From Alviniconcha marisindica (Eukaryota > Mollusca > Gastropoda > Provannidae), in assembly GCA_018857735.1 (NCBI GenBank), contig JABMCL010001379.1, forward strand, positions 609,501 through 673,500: a stretch of 64,000 bases of DNA, given 5' to 3'. Position numbers and translations under genes: made by a program. Below are positions 20,969 through 32,200 of the stretch, piece by piece. Each line of letters begins with the position of its first letter. Position 1 is the stretch's first letter. The notes beneath the pieces are model-generated. The model did not search any database. It had not been told where the DNA came from and saw only the letters and a program-made list of their open reading frames with translations.

Positions 20969-23900
20969 TGTTTGTAGGTGTATGTATAGGGGGTGGGGAG
21001 AGGGGTAGGGGAAACAATGGCTGCTTAATAATAATATATATGTAATATCCATCCAAGAATCTTGAAAGCAAATGCTATCGTATGAGTGGTGTATTTGTGT
21101 ATCGCATGTGTCTGTGAAATATGTATCAAGTGTAATTATTTAGACTTATATTTGTATCCAGCAGTAAACCCTACTCTACTACTGTACAAGTGCTACTGAT
21201 TTTGTTTTTTTCTTTCTGTTGTTCTGCTAGACTGGGGAGCTTCCATGCAGGCAGTGTGGGAAGACATTCTCCAACATGGTTCTGGTCAAGCAACACATCC
21301 GCTCTGTGCATCAGGTACAGGGCCAGAAACACGCCTGCACGCTGTGTACTGCTAGGTGAGTCTCCTGTCATCACCATCCTCATCATCTTTGTCATCACTG
21401 TCATCGACATCTGTCATATTCACCCATCAGATACCACCGTCATCATTGTCCAGTGCTTGCACCACACACAGGACCAGAGGAGGATGTCTGTATGCTGTGT
21501 ACTGCTAGGTAAATCTGTCATCATCGTCACCGTCCTCGTCATCTTTGTCAGCGTCATCATCATCATGTAATCATTATACTTCACTCATTAGATACCACTG
21601 TCATCATTGTATGGTGCTTGCACCACACACAGGACGTTCTGTACTGCTAGGTAAATCTCCTGCCATCATCGTCACCATCCTTGTCATCTTTGTCAGCGTC
21701 ATCATCATCATTATACTTCACTCATTAGATACCACTGTCATCATTGTATGGTGCACCACACACAGGATGTTCTGTACTGCTACAGTGCTAGGTAAATCTC
21801 CTGTCATCATTATGACCATCCTCATCATCATTGTCATCCTCATAATAATAATAATGGACATTTCTATGGCGCATGATCCCTAGCAAGATCTAGGGCACAA
21901 TGTGCCTTACAGAAAGCTGCAGAAAAATGTATAAACACATACAATGGACAAAATAAAAAAGGTTTTGGGCCATACGACCGCCATCCACGCAAGAATTTAT
22001 ATACAGCAATTTCAGTCAGTAAACCAAAGTTGTCAGTAACCAAACATCATCATCTGTCATCATGCTTCACATTAGATACCACCATCATCGTGCTTGCACC
22101 ACACACAGGACCAGAGGAGCATGTCCACGCTCTCTGCTGCTAGGTAAATCTCCTATCATCATCACCATCATCATCATCTTTGTCATCATCATCATCATCA
22201 TCTGTCATAATTATACTTCACTCATTAGATACCACCACCATCATCGTGCTTGCACCACACACAGGACCAGAGGAGCATGACTGTACCCTCTGTACTGCTA
22301 GGTAAGTCTCCTATCACCATCACCATCCTCATCATCTTTGTCATCGTCATCATCATCATCTGTCATAATTATACTTCACTCATTAGATACCACCACCATC
22401 ATCGTGCTTGCACCACACACAGGACCAGAGGAGCATGACTGTACCCTCTGTACTGCTAGGTAAGTCTCCTATCACCATCACCATCCTCATCATCTTTGTC
22501 ATCGTCATCATCATCATCTGTCATAATTATACTTCACTCATTAGATACCACCACCATCATCGTGCTTGCACCACACACAGGACCAGAGGAGCATGACTGT
22601 ACCCTCTGTACTGCTAGGTAAGTCTCCTATCATCATCACCATCCTCATCATTGTCTTCATCATCTGTCATAATTATACTTCACTCATTAGATACCACCAC
22701 CATCATCGTGCTTGCACCACACACAGAACCAGAGGAGCATGACTGTACCCTCTGTACTGCTAGGTAAGTCTCCTATCATCATCACCATCCTCATCATCCT
22801 CATTCTTCACTCCTTAGATACCACCATCATCATTGTCTGGTGCTTGCAGTTGCACCACACACAGGACCAGAGGAGCATGACTGTATGCTCTGTAGTACTG
22901 CTAGATAAGTCTCCTATCATCATCACCATCCTCATCATCCTCATTCTTCACTCCTTAGATACCACCATCATCATTGTCTGGTGCTTGCAGTTGCACCACA
23001 CACAGGACCAGAGGAGCATGACTGTATGCACTGTAGTACTAGATAAGTCTCCTATCATCATCACCATCATCATCATCTGTCATCATCATGCTTCACTTCT
23101 TAGATACCACCGTCATCATTGTCTGGTGCTTGCAGTTGCACCACACACAGGACCAGAGGAGCATGACTGTATGCTCTGTAGTACTAGATAAGTCTCCTAT
23201 CATCATCACCATCCTCATCGTCTGTCATCATCATGCTTCGCTCCTTAGATACCACCATCATCATTGTCTGGTGCTTGCAGTTGCACCACACACAGGACCA
23301 GAGGAGCATGACTGTATGCTCTGTAGTACTAGATAAGTCTCCTATCATCATCACCATCCTCATCATCTGTCATCATCATGCTTCACTCCTTAGATACCAC
23401 CATCATCATTGTCTGGTGCTTGCAGTTGCACCACACACAGGACCAGAGGAGCATGACTGTATGCTCTGTAGTACTAGATAAGTCTCCTATCATCATCACC
23501 ATCCTCATCATCTGTCATCATCATGCTTCACTCCTTAGATACCACCATCATCATTGTCTGGTGCTTCCACCACACACAGAACCAGAGGAGCAGGTCTGTA
23601 CACTGTGTCCTGTCAGACCTGTAGGTATCATGTCTGATGTCGAGGCGTCATTGATTCCACGTGTGTACCAGTGTGTTGTAGCTTTGAAAATGTGCATGTG
23701 TAATTAGATCTAGAATAGTCCCTTGCATAGTCCATGGATTGGCATGCTTATCTATTGCCCTCCTAAATAAAGAATTTTATCTAGTATTCTATCATCATCA
23801 GCATTATCATCATCGATATCAGTATTCACTCATCAAATATGTTCATTATCACTGTATGGTACTTGTACCACACGCAAAACCAGAGGAACATGTCTGTGCA

Positions 23901-26262
23901 TAGTATTGTGACGGGTAGACGAATATAATACTTTATATAAAATATTGATTTATTAGGACTGTAGAAATACACATGCCTCAGACTGGTAGAAATGCCTTGG
24001 AATAAGTCAGGACCAAAAGCCGCAAGCCCATGGGGTGAGTCATAGTTATGTCTTATTGCACTGATGATTGCTCTCAGTTTACAATACTTTTTTCATCATC
24101 AGAGAAGAAATCAGAGCTGTGTTGTATACAAACAAAATTCAGTCTTGTCAAAACTGAGTGTGAAATGGAAAAATGTATTTCATGAAATTTTAGGGGGAAT
24201 GTTTTGGGCTAGGAATGGGCTAGTGGATGTTCTTATTCAGTAGTGCAGTGTGGCACTGGCAGTGGGCTAGTAGATTAATTATTTTTTTTGCTTCTGCATC
24301 ATCGTGATCATCATTAGGGCTTAATTCATTGTCATGCATGTACTTGTATTGTTCACATCCTACAGAATTTGTGCCCTGATTTTACCCCACTGGTTGACTG
24401 GTAAGCGGCTACTGATCTGTGCTCCAGTTTGTTCTGGGCCGTGCCTCCTGCTTCAGGACAGCAGGTCTGAGTCACTCAAATATCTCTACTGGGGTTTGCG
24501 CAGGTTCAAGTGGGCCACAACCTTGAAGACTCACATAGCAGAAGTCCACCAGGGAATCCGAGATTTAGAGTGTGGCGTCTGCGGCAAGAAGTTCAACCGC
24601 CAGTCCCAGCTCAACCGCCACGCCGTCATCCACGGGCCAGACGAGGCCAAGCTGGGATGCCAGCTGTGCGGGCGCAAGTTCTGGTATCCCAGCAACCTCC
24701 ATCGCCACATGAGCATCGTTCACGGGCCGTACGAGGAGGCCTGGCACTGCGCTTACTGCGGGAAAGGGTTTCAACGTAAGGAGAGTCTGCACAACCACGT
24801 GGAAAAGCTCCACTTCTCCATGTTTCCTTACCACTGCAGCATCTGCAAGGCCGGGTTTGTTCGCGCAGTCCTGTTGGAGAAGCACATGGCCACAGAACAC
24901 AGTCTGCTGGATTTCCAGGCTCCTGCGGGGCGCCGCCCCCATTTCAAGTATAACCGTAGCGAGGAAGATGAGCTGTCTTGTGGCATGTGTGACAGCAAGT
25001 TCTTCTACAAGTCGCAGCTCGTTCAGCACGTTTTCAACAGTCATAACGATGCCTTCCCATTTCACTGCGATGTCTGCCAGCAGGTGTTCCTGGAGAGGTA
25101 TTTTCTTGTCCTCCACCGTAAGAGAGCTCATGCCATCAAGCCGGCACCGGAAGACATGGAATTTTGCTTGGAAGATGACCCTCTGGCGCAGCAGAGTGTT
25201 CCCGTTTCAGGTCCGTTGAGCGGTAAACTGCACGGCAAGAAGAGCGCTCTGTCACAGTCTGCCAGAAGGAAGGCCAAGCAGGGCGCTGAGGAAAGGGCTG
25301 AGTCGCTGATAGGGGAAAACTCTTACATTATCAAAGTGGAAGACGGCAACACAACGATACAGTGTGTGATTCAGAACCCTGCGGGAGACCACTCGGCTCC
25401 GTCGGACTCTGTCGTTCAGGACATAGCCAGTATCTTGCTGGCAGCCGAGCAGTCTGCGCAGGAGGGAACAATCCATGATGGCGCTGTTGTTGTGGCAGCA
25501 AGCGATGCTGCTTTGTCAGGGGCCCCAGCTCCTCAGGCTGCTGTTATGGAACCGGGCAGACTTCAAGATGTGGGTGTCCGAGGTGAGGACGGCTTAGCTG
25601 CCAGGAGTGTGGATCCTTTGCAAGGGCTGACGGCGCCTCAGAGGATCATGGTGCGGTGTGGTGAGCGTAGCAGCTTGCACGAGCTCATCCCCAGTGCTGT
25701 GGAAATGGAGGTGGAGTCACACTGCGAAGTACCTGCACAGAGCCAGGATGCTGCTCAGGATCTGAACTTCTTAGCATCGCTGCTTGCCAGCGACGCAGGT
25801 AGCGTAACGCCACAGAAGATTCTAGTTGCCGATGGTAGCATCATCCACAACTTCACCGTCAGCTCAGAAACGGCATTGCCTGAGCACGTCAGCGCTGGAG
25901 GTGAGCAGTCTGCGTCAGCAAACGATGCTGGCTGTACAGCAGAATGTATTGAAGACACTGGTGTTTATGTTGCCTTGGAGCCTCTGCCCACCACCTCTCT
26001 TGCGCAGCAGGTTGCCATGGAAACAGCCTCCTCATGCTCCAGTGATCAGATGGTTGCTATGGAAACAGTGTTGTCTACCTCCGATATGCAGCACATGGTT
26101 GTGAGCAGCATTCCGGAGAGTGTGGTGCTTGATGGCACCAGTGTGTTTGGGCACCCTGAATTCAACCCGCAGATCATTGTAACAGCCACATCAGTTGATG
26201 AGGGTGGTGATGTCATTTTGTCTGCCGATGTTGAGCAAGACCAACAAATGTTACATGACTGA
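18019..26262 (+). CDS. AT-hook and C2H2 zinc-finger transcription regulator (10 fingers)
   Basis: Proposed exons: 18019-18670, 19337 (or 19358)-19525, 19937-20706, 21231-21355, 24504-26262; about 1160 residues. The first join is the least certain, and exon 1 could instead be a separate ORF ending at 18756. AT-hook cores KRGRPQK (exon 2) and KRGRPRK (exon 3) suggest minor-groove binding to AT-rich DNA; an acidic run (EGEEEDDDE) precedes the second. Ten C2H2 fingers follow: two in exon 3, one whole plus half of the fourth in exon 4, and the rest in exon 5. Finger 4 is split by the 3.1-kb intron (CTLCTAR|FKWATTLKTH), which confirms that join. The C-terminal 350 residues are acidic and Ser/Ala/Val-rich, finger-free, a possible activation region. 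No orthologue name recognised. Intron 4 contains an array built from the exon 4 donor. Confidence 0.85.
18771..19336. other. Intron 1 of the zinc-finger gene (as modelled)
   Basis: AT-rich, with a TATTATTATTATTATA run near 18958 and (TA)n near 19270. If exon 1 is a separate single-exon ORF, this would be its 3' UTR; no AATAAA closes it clearly. Confidence 0.4.
19670..19735. repeat. (TA)n microsatellite
   Basis: About 30 uninterrupted TA units in intron 2 of the zinc-finger gene, prone to cruciform formation and length change. Confidence 0.95.
20878..20968. repeat. TG microsatellite, compound
   Basis: TG-rich stretch with GTGATGTTTGT interruptions in intron 3 of the zinc-finger gene. Confidence 0.85.
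21356..23620 (+). repeat. Array made of the zinc-finger exon 4 donor (about 14 copies)
   Basis: The true exon end reads CTGTGTACTGCTAG|GTGAGTCTCC at 21355/21356. Copies with GGACCAGAGGAGCATGACTG then CTCTGTACTGCTAG|GTAAGTCTCC recur from 21470 to 23600, about every 145-160 bp, separated by TCATCATCACCATC stretches and CTTCACTCATTAGATACCAC. Each copy is preceded by CACACACAG, so each resembles a 37-nt micro-exon with its own acceptor and donor. Copies up to 22765 keep GT; copies at 22900-23490 read GATAAG and have lost the donor. Confidence 0.93.
21841..21915 (+). mobile_element. SINE-like remnant inside the donor array
   Basis: ATAATAATAATGGACATTTC followed by GGCGCATGATCC and GGGCACAATGTGCCTTACAG fits the GCGC-type SINE 3' pattern seen at 9905 and 33125. 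It interrupts the array between copies. Confidence 0.55.
23621..24503. other. Intron 4 remainder of the zinc-finger gene
   Basis: Mostly unique sequence with one degenerate donor-array copy near 23870-23910 (ACCAGAGGAACATGTCTGTG). An open frame runs from 24334 into exon 5, but the acceptor at 24501-24503 and the finger completed by splicing show that it is intron. Confidence 0.7.
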
Positions 26263-26309
26263 AGTGATGACAAGTCCGTAGTGTGGCAGAATTCAGGTGA
26301 CCTGTGTGC

Positions 26310-26545
26310 ATGCGCGCATGTGTGTGTGTGTGCTGATTATGATCTGGGTTATGTACAAATATATAAATGTATACATGTGTGTGTTTGTGTGTGTGTATGC
26401 ATACATATGTGTGTATGAGTGTGTTTGTGTGTGTGTGTGCATGCATGTATGCATGCATATATGTGTGTGCATGTGAGTGTGGGTGGGTGGGTGTGTTTGT
26501 GCATGCATATGTTTGTGTATGTGTGTCTGTGGGTGGGTGGGTTAA
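26310..26545. repeat. TG-rich microsatellite with a dispersed-repeat edge
   Basis: Compound TG/CATGCATA tract. TGCTGATTATGATCTGGGTT and TATGTACAAATATATAAATG at 26333-26370 match, inverted, 51160-51205, so the microsatellite is part of a dispersed element. Confidence 0.7.
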
Positions 26546-26819
26546 CTTATATAAATATTAAATATTATTAAGACAGTAGCCTTTCGGCTGTTTGCAGTAA
26601 CATTTCTGACTGGTAAAAACCCATAGAGCATGTCTAAAAAGTACCCAATTTTACATTCATGTACGTAGCTGCTTCTCCGAACAAAAGTCTCAGTCTAATT
26701 TGCAATGGGCATCATTTCTTTACTGTTGTCATCTTGATGCATTTGTGCAGACATGGGCCTATACAATTTTTACAACATTGTATTAACTAGTATTTATTAT
26801 TAATATCACATGATTGATG

Positions 26820-27115
26820 ATGATGATGTCTGTTTGTAGTTGTATAGCACACGATTCCTTTGACTTGAACACTCAGTGTGCTGAAGGATATTTTTGAAAA
26901 TAAAACTTATATTGATTAACATACAGAAAAGACACATTTTCCTTTAAATGAAATAAAGAACGACTTGCACTGGGAGTAAGCCATTCAGAGAACAGGTGGG
27001 TTTTCAGACGTCTGCGGAAAGCCATAAGAGGACTCAGTTTAACTGATTGTTGGTGGTAGGGCATTCCAGTGCTTGGGAGCAGAGTTAGAAAAAGCTCTGA
27101 AACCAAACTTTTTTC
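26820..27115 (+). mobile_element. Dispersed repeat family B, copy 1
   Basis: TTGTATAGCACACGATTCC, then AACAGGTGGGTTTTCAGACG and GGGCATTCCAGTGCTTGGG. The same order (GCGC block, ACAGGTGCGTCTTGAGGGCG, TTGTTCCAGACAGATGGG) occurs at 33125-33600. This matches a widespread SINE-like organisation of invertebrate genomes. Copies are diverged. Confidence 0.6.
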
Positions 27116-28744
27116 TTAAAATTTTATTTTTATGGATTGATTGATTGACTTTGAACTTGTTGGCTGTCTCTGACTCATGACTGTACTCTTTACACCCTGT
27201 CTGAACTTAAAACCCAGCTGTAGACTTACCAATGTAGATTCCCATGAGCACAAGGTGTGTGTACGTCTACAGGCAACATATGTGCCTGGATGGTGTGTGG
27301 TAGTGCACTGAGATGTTTGAACTGCCAGAAGATTTGTGCTGTATAAGACTGAGAGTCATCCATTGTTTATTATACAGACTGCACACAGTCATTTCTAGAG
27401 AACTTAACAGGAAACTGAACTGAAGATACATGTTGGCTTACATATGTGTAGAAATGTGCATAAATATTATTATTTTTTCTGCATGCGTACATTGCTTTTT
27501 AAAATTATTTTATCAGTACTTAGAGGGGGAAAAAATAATGTTTTGCTTCAACTCAAATCTGAGCTCCTCTGGATACAGCTTGTTTGTTTGTTAATTTTTA
27601 TCAATAAAGAACTGGTGGGGGGGGGGGGGGGGGCGGTATTGGCTTGTGATCAGTTTGACACTTTTGCTATATGTGCACATGTCGGCTGTGTTTGTGACAT
27701 CAGTGATACAGATGCTGGGCACAAAATGGAAACACTCGCAGTCATGTTTTCACAACTTTCAAACATTTGTTTTCAATAAACAGGATGTGAACTTGAGTAA
27801 AAAACGGCTGTGCGTACATTTTTTTATATTCAATTCTTATTGAATGCTAATGCTGTAATAGGACCTGTGATGTTTCTCCAGACTGGTTCCACTTCATCTC
27901 ATTGTCTGTGACCGTCCAGAGCTACGGCACAAAGCCGTCCAAATGTAAAGGTGAGACTCCCAGAGTCGGTGGACATGATGTAACATGTAAAAACAGTTCT
28001 GGCTGATATATCATTTGTAATATATATATCTATACAAGGAAAGCAGCTTCCTGTGTGTGTGTGTGGCACTCTGAGCATCGCTTTCCAGCACCTTCCTCCA
28101 AACTCTGCCAGAATTGGTTACACCACTGAAGGGGTCCTCTTTATCCCCGCACAGCTGTCCACCGATGCAGTCAGCACTCTCCAAAAGATGTGGGTACTAA
28201 TAAGACTGTGGAAGCAACCTAGCGCCCAAGCACCCACGTAAACTTGAGATGCATCCACCCTGAGTTAAAAAAAAAAGAAATTCCATCTTGATTAAACAAT
28301 TTTGGTTTTATTTGTGCTGGCATAAGCAACGTGGTCACTGCAGTTATAACAGTAACGTCTGATAGAATTTGAGTTGTCTGTTACAAACTTACTGCCGTTT
28401 GAGCGTCATCGAAAAACTGTTCGTTAGCTGACAGTTTTGAGACCTATGGCGTAATTAACTATGGCAGTGGTTGGAGGAAGGATGCTGTAAACCAGTGCTT
28501 GGAGTGTGTGTGTAGAAACTTGTTTTAGTCACATATTTTATTCCTGTATTCACTTACTGTTCGTGTGTTTTAAATGAGTTGTGTGCTGTAGATGCTAGCC
28601 AGGTGGTGATGTGTGGGAGATGTGGAAACTGGAACAGGAGGTGGGGGGGGGGGGGGGGGCATAGATATAGGTGGTAGTTTTGAAATTTGTTGTGTGTGAT
28701 AAAGAGGGCCATTGAACCTTTGTAATATTGTAAATTGTTTATTG

Positions 28745-28777
<33 letters not shown>

Positions 28778-28800
28778 ATGTGAGCAGACTGCCTCCTAGC
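27116..28800. other. Unassigned intergenic stretch with poly-G runs and repeat fragments
   Basis: No gene recognised. Poly-G runs lie at about 27616-27633 and 28642-28659, and (CA)n at 28746-28774. The block CACCTTCCTCCAAACTCTGC at 28090-28110 matches inverted sequence at 29545-29570, a fragment of dispersed family A's neighbourhood. Confidence 0.5.
27774..27779 (+). promoter_or_regulatory. Candidate poly(A) signal AATAAA
   Basis: AATAAA follows a TG/T-rich stretch 1.5 kb after the zinc-finger stop. Earlier candidates lie at about 26897, 26953 and 27603 but sit in or near repeats. Which one serves the gene is not determinable here. Confidence 0.25.
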
Positions 28801-28821
28801 ACCTTGTCCACAACCACACCA

Positions 28822-29135
28822 TATGTCTCAAAAAACTGTCAGCTGCCATGTCGCCAAAAACTGTCAGCTGCTATATGTCGCCCAAAACTGTCAGCTGCCA
28901 TGTTGCCAAAAACTGTCAGCTGCCATAGGTCGCCCAAAACTGTCAGCTGCTATATGTCGCCAAAAACTGTCAGCTGCCATGTTGCCAAAAACTGTCAGCT
29001 GCCATAGGTTGCCAAAAACTGTCGGCTGCCATAGGTCGCCCAAAACTGTCAGCTCCCATGTCTCCCAAAGCTGTCAGCTGCCATGTCTCAAAACACTGTC
29101 AGCTGCCATATGTCTCCCAAAACTGACAAGCTGTT
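28822..29135. repeat. 26-30-bp minisatellite
   Basis: About 12 copies of AAAACTGTCAGCTGCCAT followed by a variable ATGTCGCCC, GTTGCC or AGGTCGCC spacer. The core contains the palindrome CAGCTG. Confidence 0.93.
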
Positions 29136-29344
29136 TTTACACTGGCACAAATAAAACCCAAATTGTGTGAATCAACACAATTATGTTTTTACCCATGGCG
29201 GGCGTGCCTCATGTTTAAGTGCCTGCTTCACTGCTACATTTCCTCCATGCAATAGTCTTACTGGTACCCAAACCTTCCAGAGGGCGCTGACAGCATTATA
29301 TGTGAACACACAAGTGGAGGTAAAGAGTGCCCCATCAGTGGTGT

Positions 29345-29525
29345 AAAACAGTAGAGCTCAGGAGCTGTGTGAAAGTCGAGGTGACCATCCTGGGCTTTCC
29401 GTCCTAACGAGCCTTATGGTTTCCATGGACATAAAGCAATATTGAACCAAGCTTACACACTGGTCTCAGCTTGTCCCTAATATATGTCAACGGACATCCA
29501 AGGACATTAAGCAACACAACAACAG
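29345..29525 (+). mobile_element. Dispersed repeat family A, copy 2
   Basis: Matches the reverse complement of 10085-10275 over its whole length, ending GGACATTAAGCAACACAACA. It also contains an internal near-duplicate of its end (GGACATAAAGCAATATTGAA at about 29428). Confidence 0.8.
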
Positions 29526-29868
29526 GTGTAAACCAATTCTGGCCGAGTTTGGAGGAAGGTGCCGGACACTGCTGAATGTAGCAACACACACCCTGTTGTC
29601 ATCAACAGCATTTATAAATTTATTACCATGCAAGCCAACCAGGTCTTCCTTGCCACAGTGTAAATCATTATTGAATCAGTCAGTATAATACTTACAGCAA
29701 GATCCGTTGGTCAGTCTAATGTGTGCATTTAAAAAAACTAAAAAAAATCACGTTACTTCACTCGATACAAGTGTTAAATTTGCTGTAATATATTAAGAAC
29801 TCCTTTTTCTTCTTCTTTTCTTGCATGCCACAGAGTACAATGTTGGACTAGAAAAACTGTAGCGCTGT

Positions 29869-29874
29869 TTTATT
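29869..29874 (-). promoter_or_regulatory. Candidate poly(A) signal for the 30.3-kb small gene
   Basis: AATAAA on the minus strand, about 405 nt downstream of the stop at 30279. It would give an unspliced mRNA of about 0.7-0.8 kb. Confidence 0.35.
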
Positions 29875-30278
29875 ATCACCTGCTCTGCAATGCCTGTAGT
29901 GTCAGCTACTGGTGGTCAGTGTTTGAAGCGTCTTTGGGTTTAGACTAAAATGAAGCGACGGTAAGTTAGAAGTGCGCCAAGATCCGAGAAGAATTCCAAG
30001 TTGAATGAACTGATTAGCTGATCCGGTGAGCAAGATCCAAGGCGTTTAGTCGACTACAAAAAATCAGCAAAGGGGCTGTGTTGAATGACTTCCCGACGGT
30101 CGTATAGTGCAGATCTCCTGACGGAAATGATTTGAACAGCGACTGGATCAAAGATCTCGTGCGAAGAACGTGCCCGCACCCGGTTGGAAAGTGAGAAGCC
30201 GGTCAGTCTCGTACGGGCACATAGGAATCGCGTTGTCAGATCGTGCAGCTGACGACGGCATAACAGAGATGGATCTAG

Positions 30279-30524
30279 TCACAGTAAAGGAAACAGACAA
30301 ATCTTCTTCGTACTGTCCGCCCTGAAGCCGTACTTGCACTTGCAGATTCTCTCCTCGCAGCGACCGTTTTGCGGACATCTGGTGCAGTACTCAGGCGGCC
30401 ACGGACAGTTGCACTCGGAGTTGTCTATGGACAGCGTCCTGCCGTCGTCCGGCTCACACCACGTCACTTGCCGCAACAGGTGGACGAAGAAAAGGTAAAA
30501 CCAGACCCGGCCCGTCAAAGCCAT
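30279..30524 (-). CDS. Small secreted EGF-like cysteine-rich protein, or first exon of one
   Basis: An 81-residue ORF from MALTG at 30524 (an upstream in-frame ATG at 30566 would add 14 polar residues before the hydrophobic stretch, so it is less likely). Residues 7-18 (VWFYLFFVHLL) form a signal-peptide core. The mature part has nine cysteines in an EGF-like spacing: CTRCPQNGRCEERICKCKYG, then GF and a last C seven residues on. The frame stops at TGA with no clear GT donor before it, so it may be a complete single-exon secreted peptide. The region is GC-richer than its surroundings and free of arrays, consistent with a real gene. I do not recognise a named orthologue; a truncated larger EGF protein is possible. 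Confidence 0.5.
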   Translation of the reverse strand: MALTGRVWFYLFFVHLLRQVTWCEPDDGRTLSIDNSECNCPWPPEYCTRCPQNGRCEERICKCKYGFRADSTKKICLFPLL

Positions 30525-30837
30525 TCGGCTTTTGTGTGTGAGCGAACTGAGGCTGCAGGGACGCAACTTGGTGTGGTGTTTACCTTCCGACTTGAGCTGG
30601 CGCTGGGAAGGCTAAACAAGACAAGACGGCACGGGCGCCCGTGGCAAACCGCCTGACGTTATCTTTTTGTTCCTTCTGCGTCAGAAGATGACGTCATCGA
30701 ATGCGTGTGACTGACTGTCCATCACTGAGTGTGGCTGGCCGAGACTCTTGAATGTCCCCATAAATTTTAGGCTGTTGGGAAGCTACTAGATCTCCGTAGT
30801 TGTGCGTAGTCGCAGCGTCTGTTACAGTCTACCCTGC

Positions 30838-30840
30838 AGC

Positions 30841-30900
<60 letters not shown>

Positions 30901-30989
30901 GCGAGTGCAGATAGTTTCAGTGCAAAATAAACAACTGGTTGTGTGCATGCACAGTGTGTGTGTGTGTGTTGTGTGTGTGTGTGTGTGTG

Positions 30990-31049
<60 letters not shown>

Positions 31050-31055
31050 AGAATT
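30838..31055. repeat. TG/GA compound microsatellites
   Basis: (TG)n-(GA)n at 30840-30900 and again at 30955-31052, separated by unique sequence. The two blocks share the same order, suggesting duplication of one compound tract. Confidence 0.93.
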
Positions 31056-31179
31056 TCAGTGTGAATAAACCGCTATGGGTTTGTGTGGATGTGCAATATG
31101 CGTGCGTGCACAAGTAGTGTGTGTATGTGTGCAAGTGTGTGTGTGCTTTCAGTTTTCAGTGACCGGAAAATAAACTTTT

Positions 31180-31485
31180 GAGGAGAGGAGGGTCATGGTG
31201 GTGGGAAGAGGGTCGGGTGGTGGGAGGGTCAGGGTGGGGGGGGGGGGGGAGGGAGTGGGGGGGTCAGGGGGGGGGGAGAGGGTCAGGGGGTGGAGGAGGG
31301 ATGAGGTGGTGGGGAGAGGGTCAGGGTGGTGGGAGGGATGAGGTGGTGGGGAGAGGGTCAGGGTGGTGGGAGGGATGAGGTGGTGGGGAGAGGGTCAGGG
31401 TGGTGGGAGGGATGAGGTGGTGGGGAGAGGGTCAGGGCGGTGGGAGGGATGAGGTGGTGGGGAGAGGGTCAGCGTGAAGTATGAT
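31180..31485. repeat. G-rich ~37-bp minisatellite
   Basis: About seven copies of GGTGGTGGGAGGGATGAGG followed by TGGTGGGGAGAGGGTCAG, with poly-G expansion in the first copies. Each unit holds four or more G-runs, so quadruplex formation on the plus strand is plausible. Confidence 0.93.
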
Positions 31486-32200
31486 GAGTGGCAGGTAAAA
31501 CGAAAGGGACGATAAACACACTCACTGAGCTTTAGCTTCTTTATTTTTCGTTGATATATCTACTAATCAGTAACAAACAAAAGACATTTGGAAACAAAAT
31601 TCATTCGTAAAATAAACACAAACAAACCCAGACAACTACACTTTGAGGTTCACTCAAAGCAAATGCTCAACTGATTCACATTCCAATGTTGGCCTCTCCT
31701 GTTACCCTACAAGTGATGGTTGCTGTAACCAACATGACTGACCAACCAGGGGCAGTGTTAAAGACCTGGTCAATCCACATACCACAAAACTATTGTGGTT
31801 CTCATAGCTGTCAACCCCTGTTGGGAGTAAACCTTAGTCCAGAGTTTGTGTGCCTGTGTTTTCCTTATGCAGACTGGGGTCTTTTTTGTTTTGTTTTTTG
31901 CTGGTACCAGAGGCATTTTGAATTCCAATCCGCACGTGTGGCAGTGGAAGGAAGAAGCAATGTTGTGCTAAATATGCTTGCACAGCTTCAAATCTCACTT
32001 CTGATGAGATTTCTTAGCCTATTACACTAGGCCAGTGTGAATTTGGTGATGGCGTTCATCGGCTGCTCGTTTGACAGTTTTTCAGTCTTTTTGCTCAGTT
32101 TAAAACAACAAAAGCTCATGAAAATTAGGTTTTCCTGTATCCATTTTCCAGTATGGCCATATCTCCCCAAAATAATGAGAGAAAAAAAACACCCAGTATT

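Noticed and set aside
24334..24503. In-frame upstream extension of the last zinc-finger exon
   Set aside because: Finger 4 is completed only by joining 21355 to 24504, and a CAG acceptor sits at 24501-24503, so the upstream part is intron.
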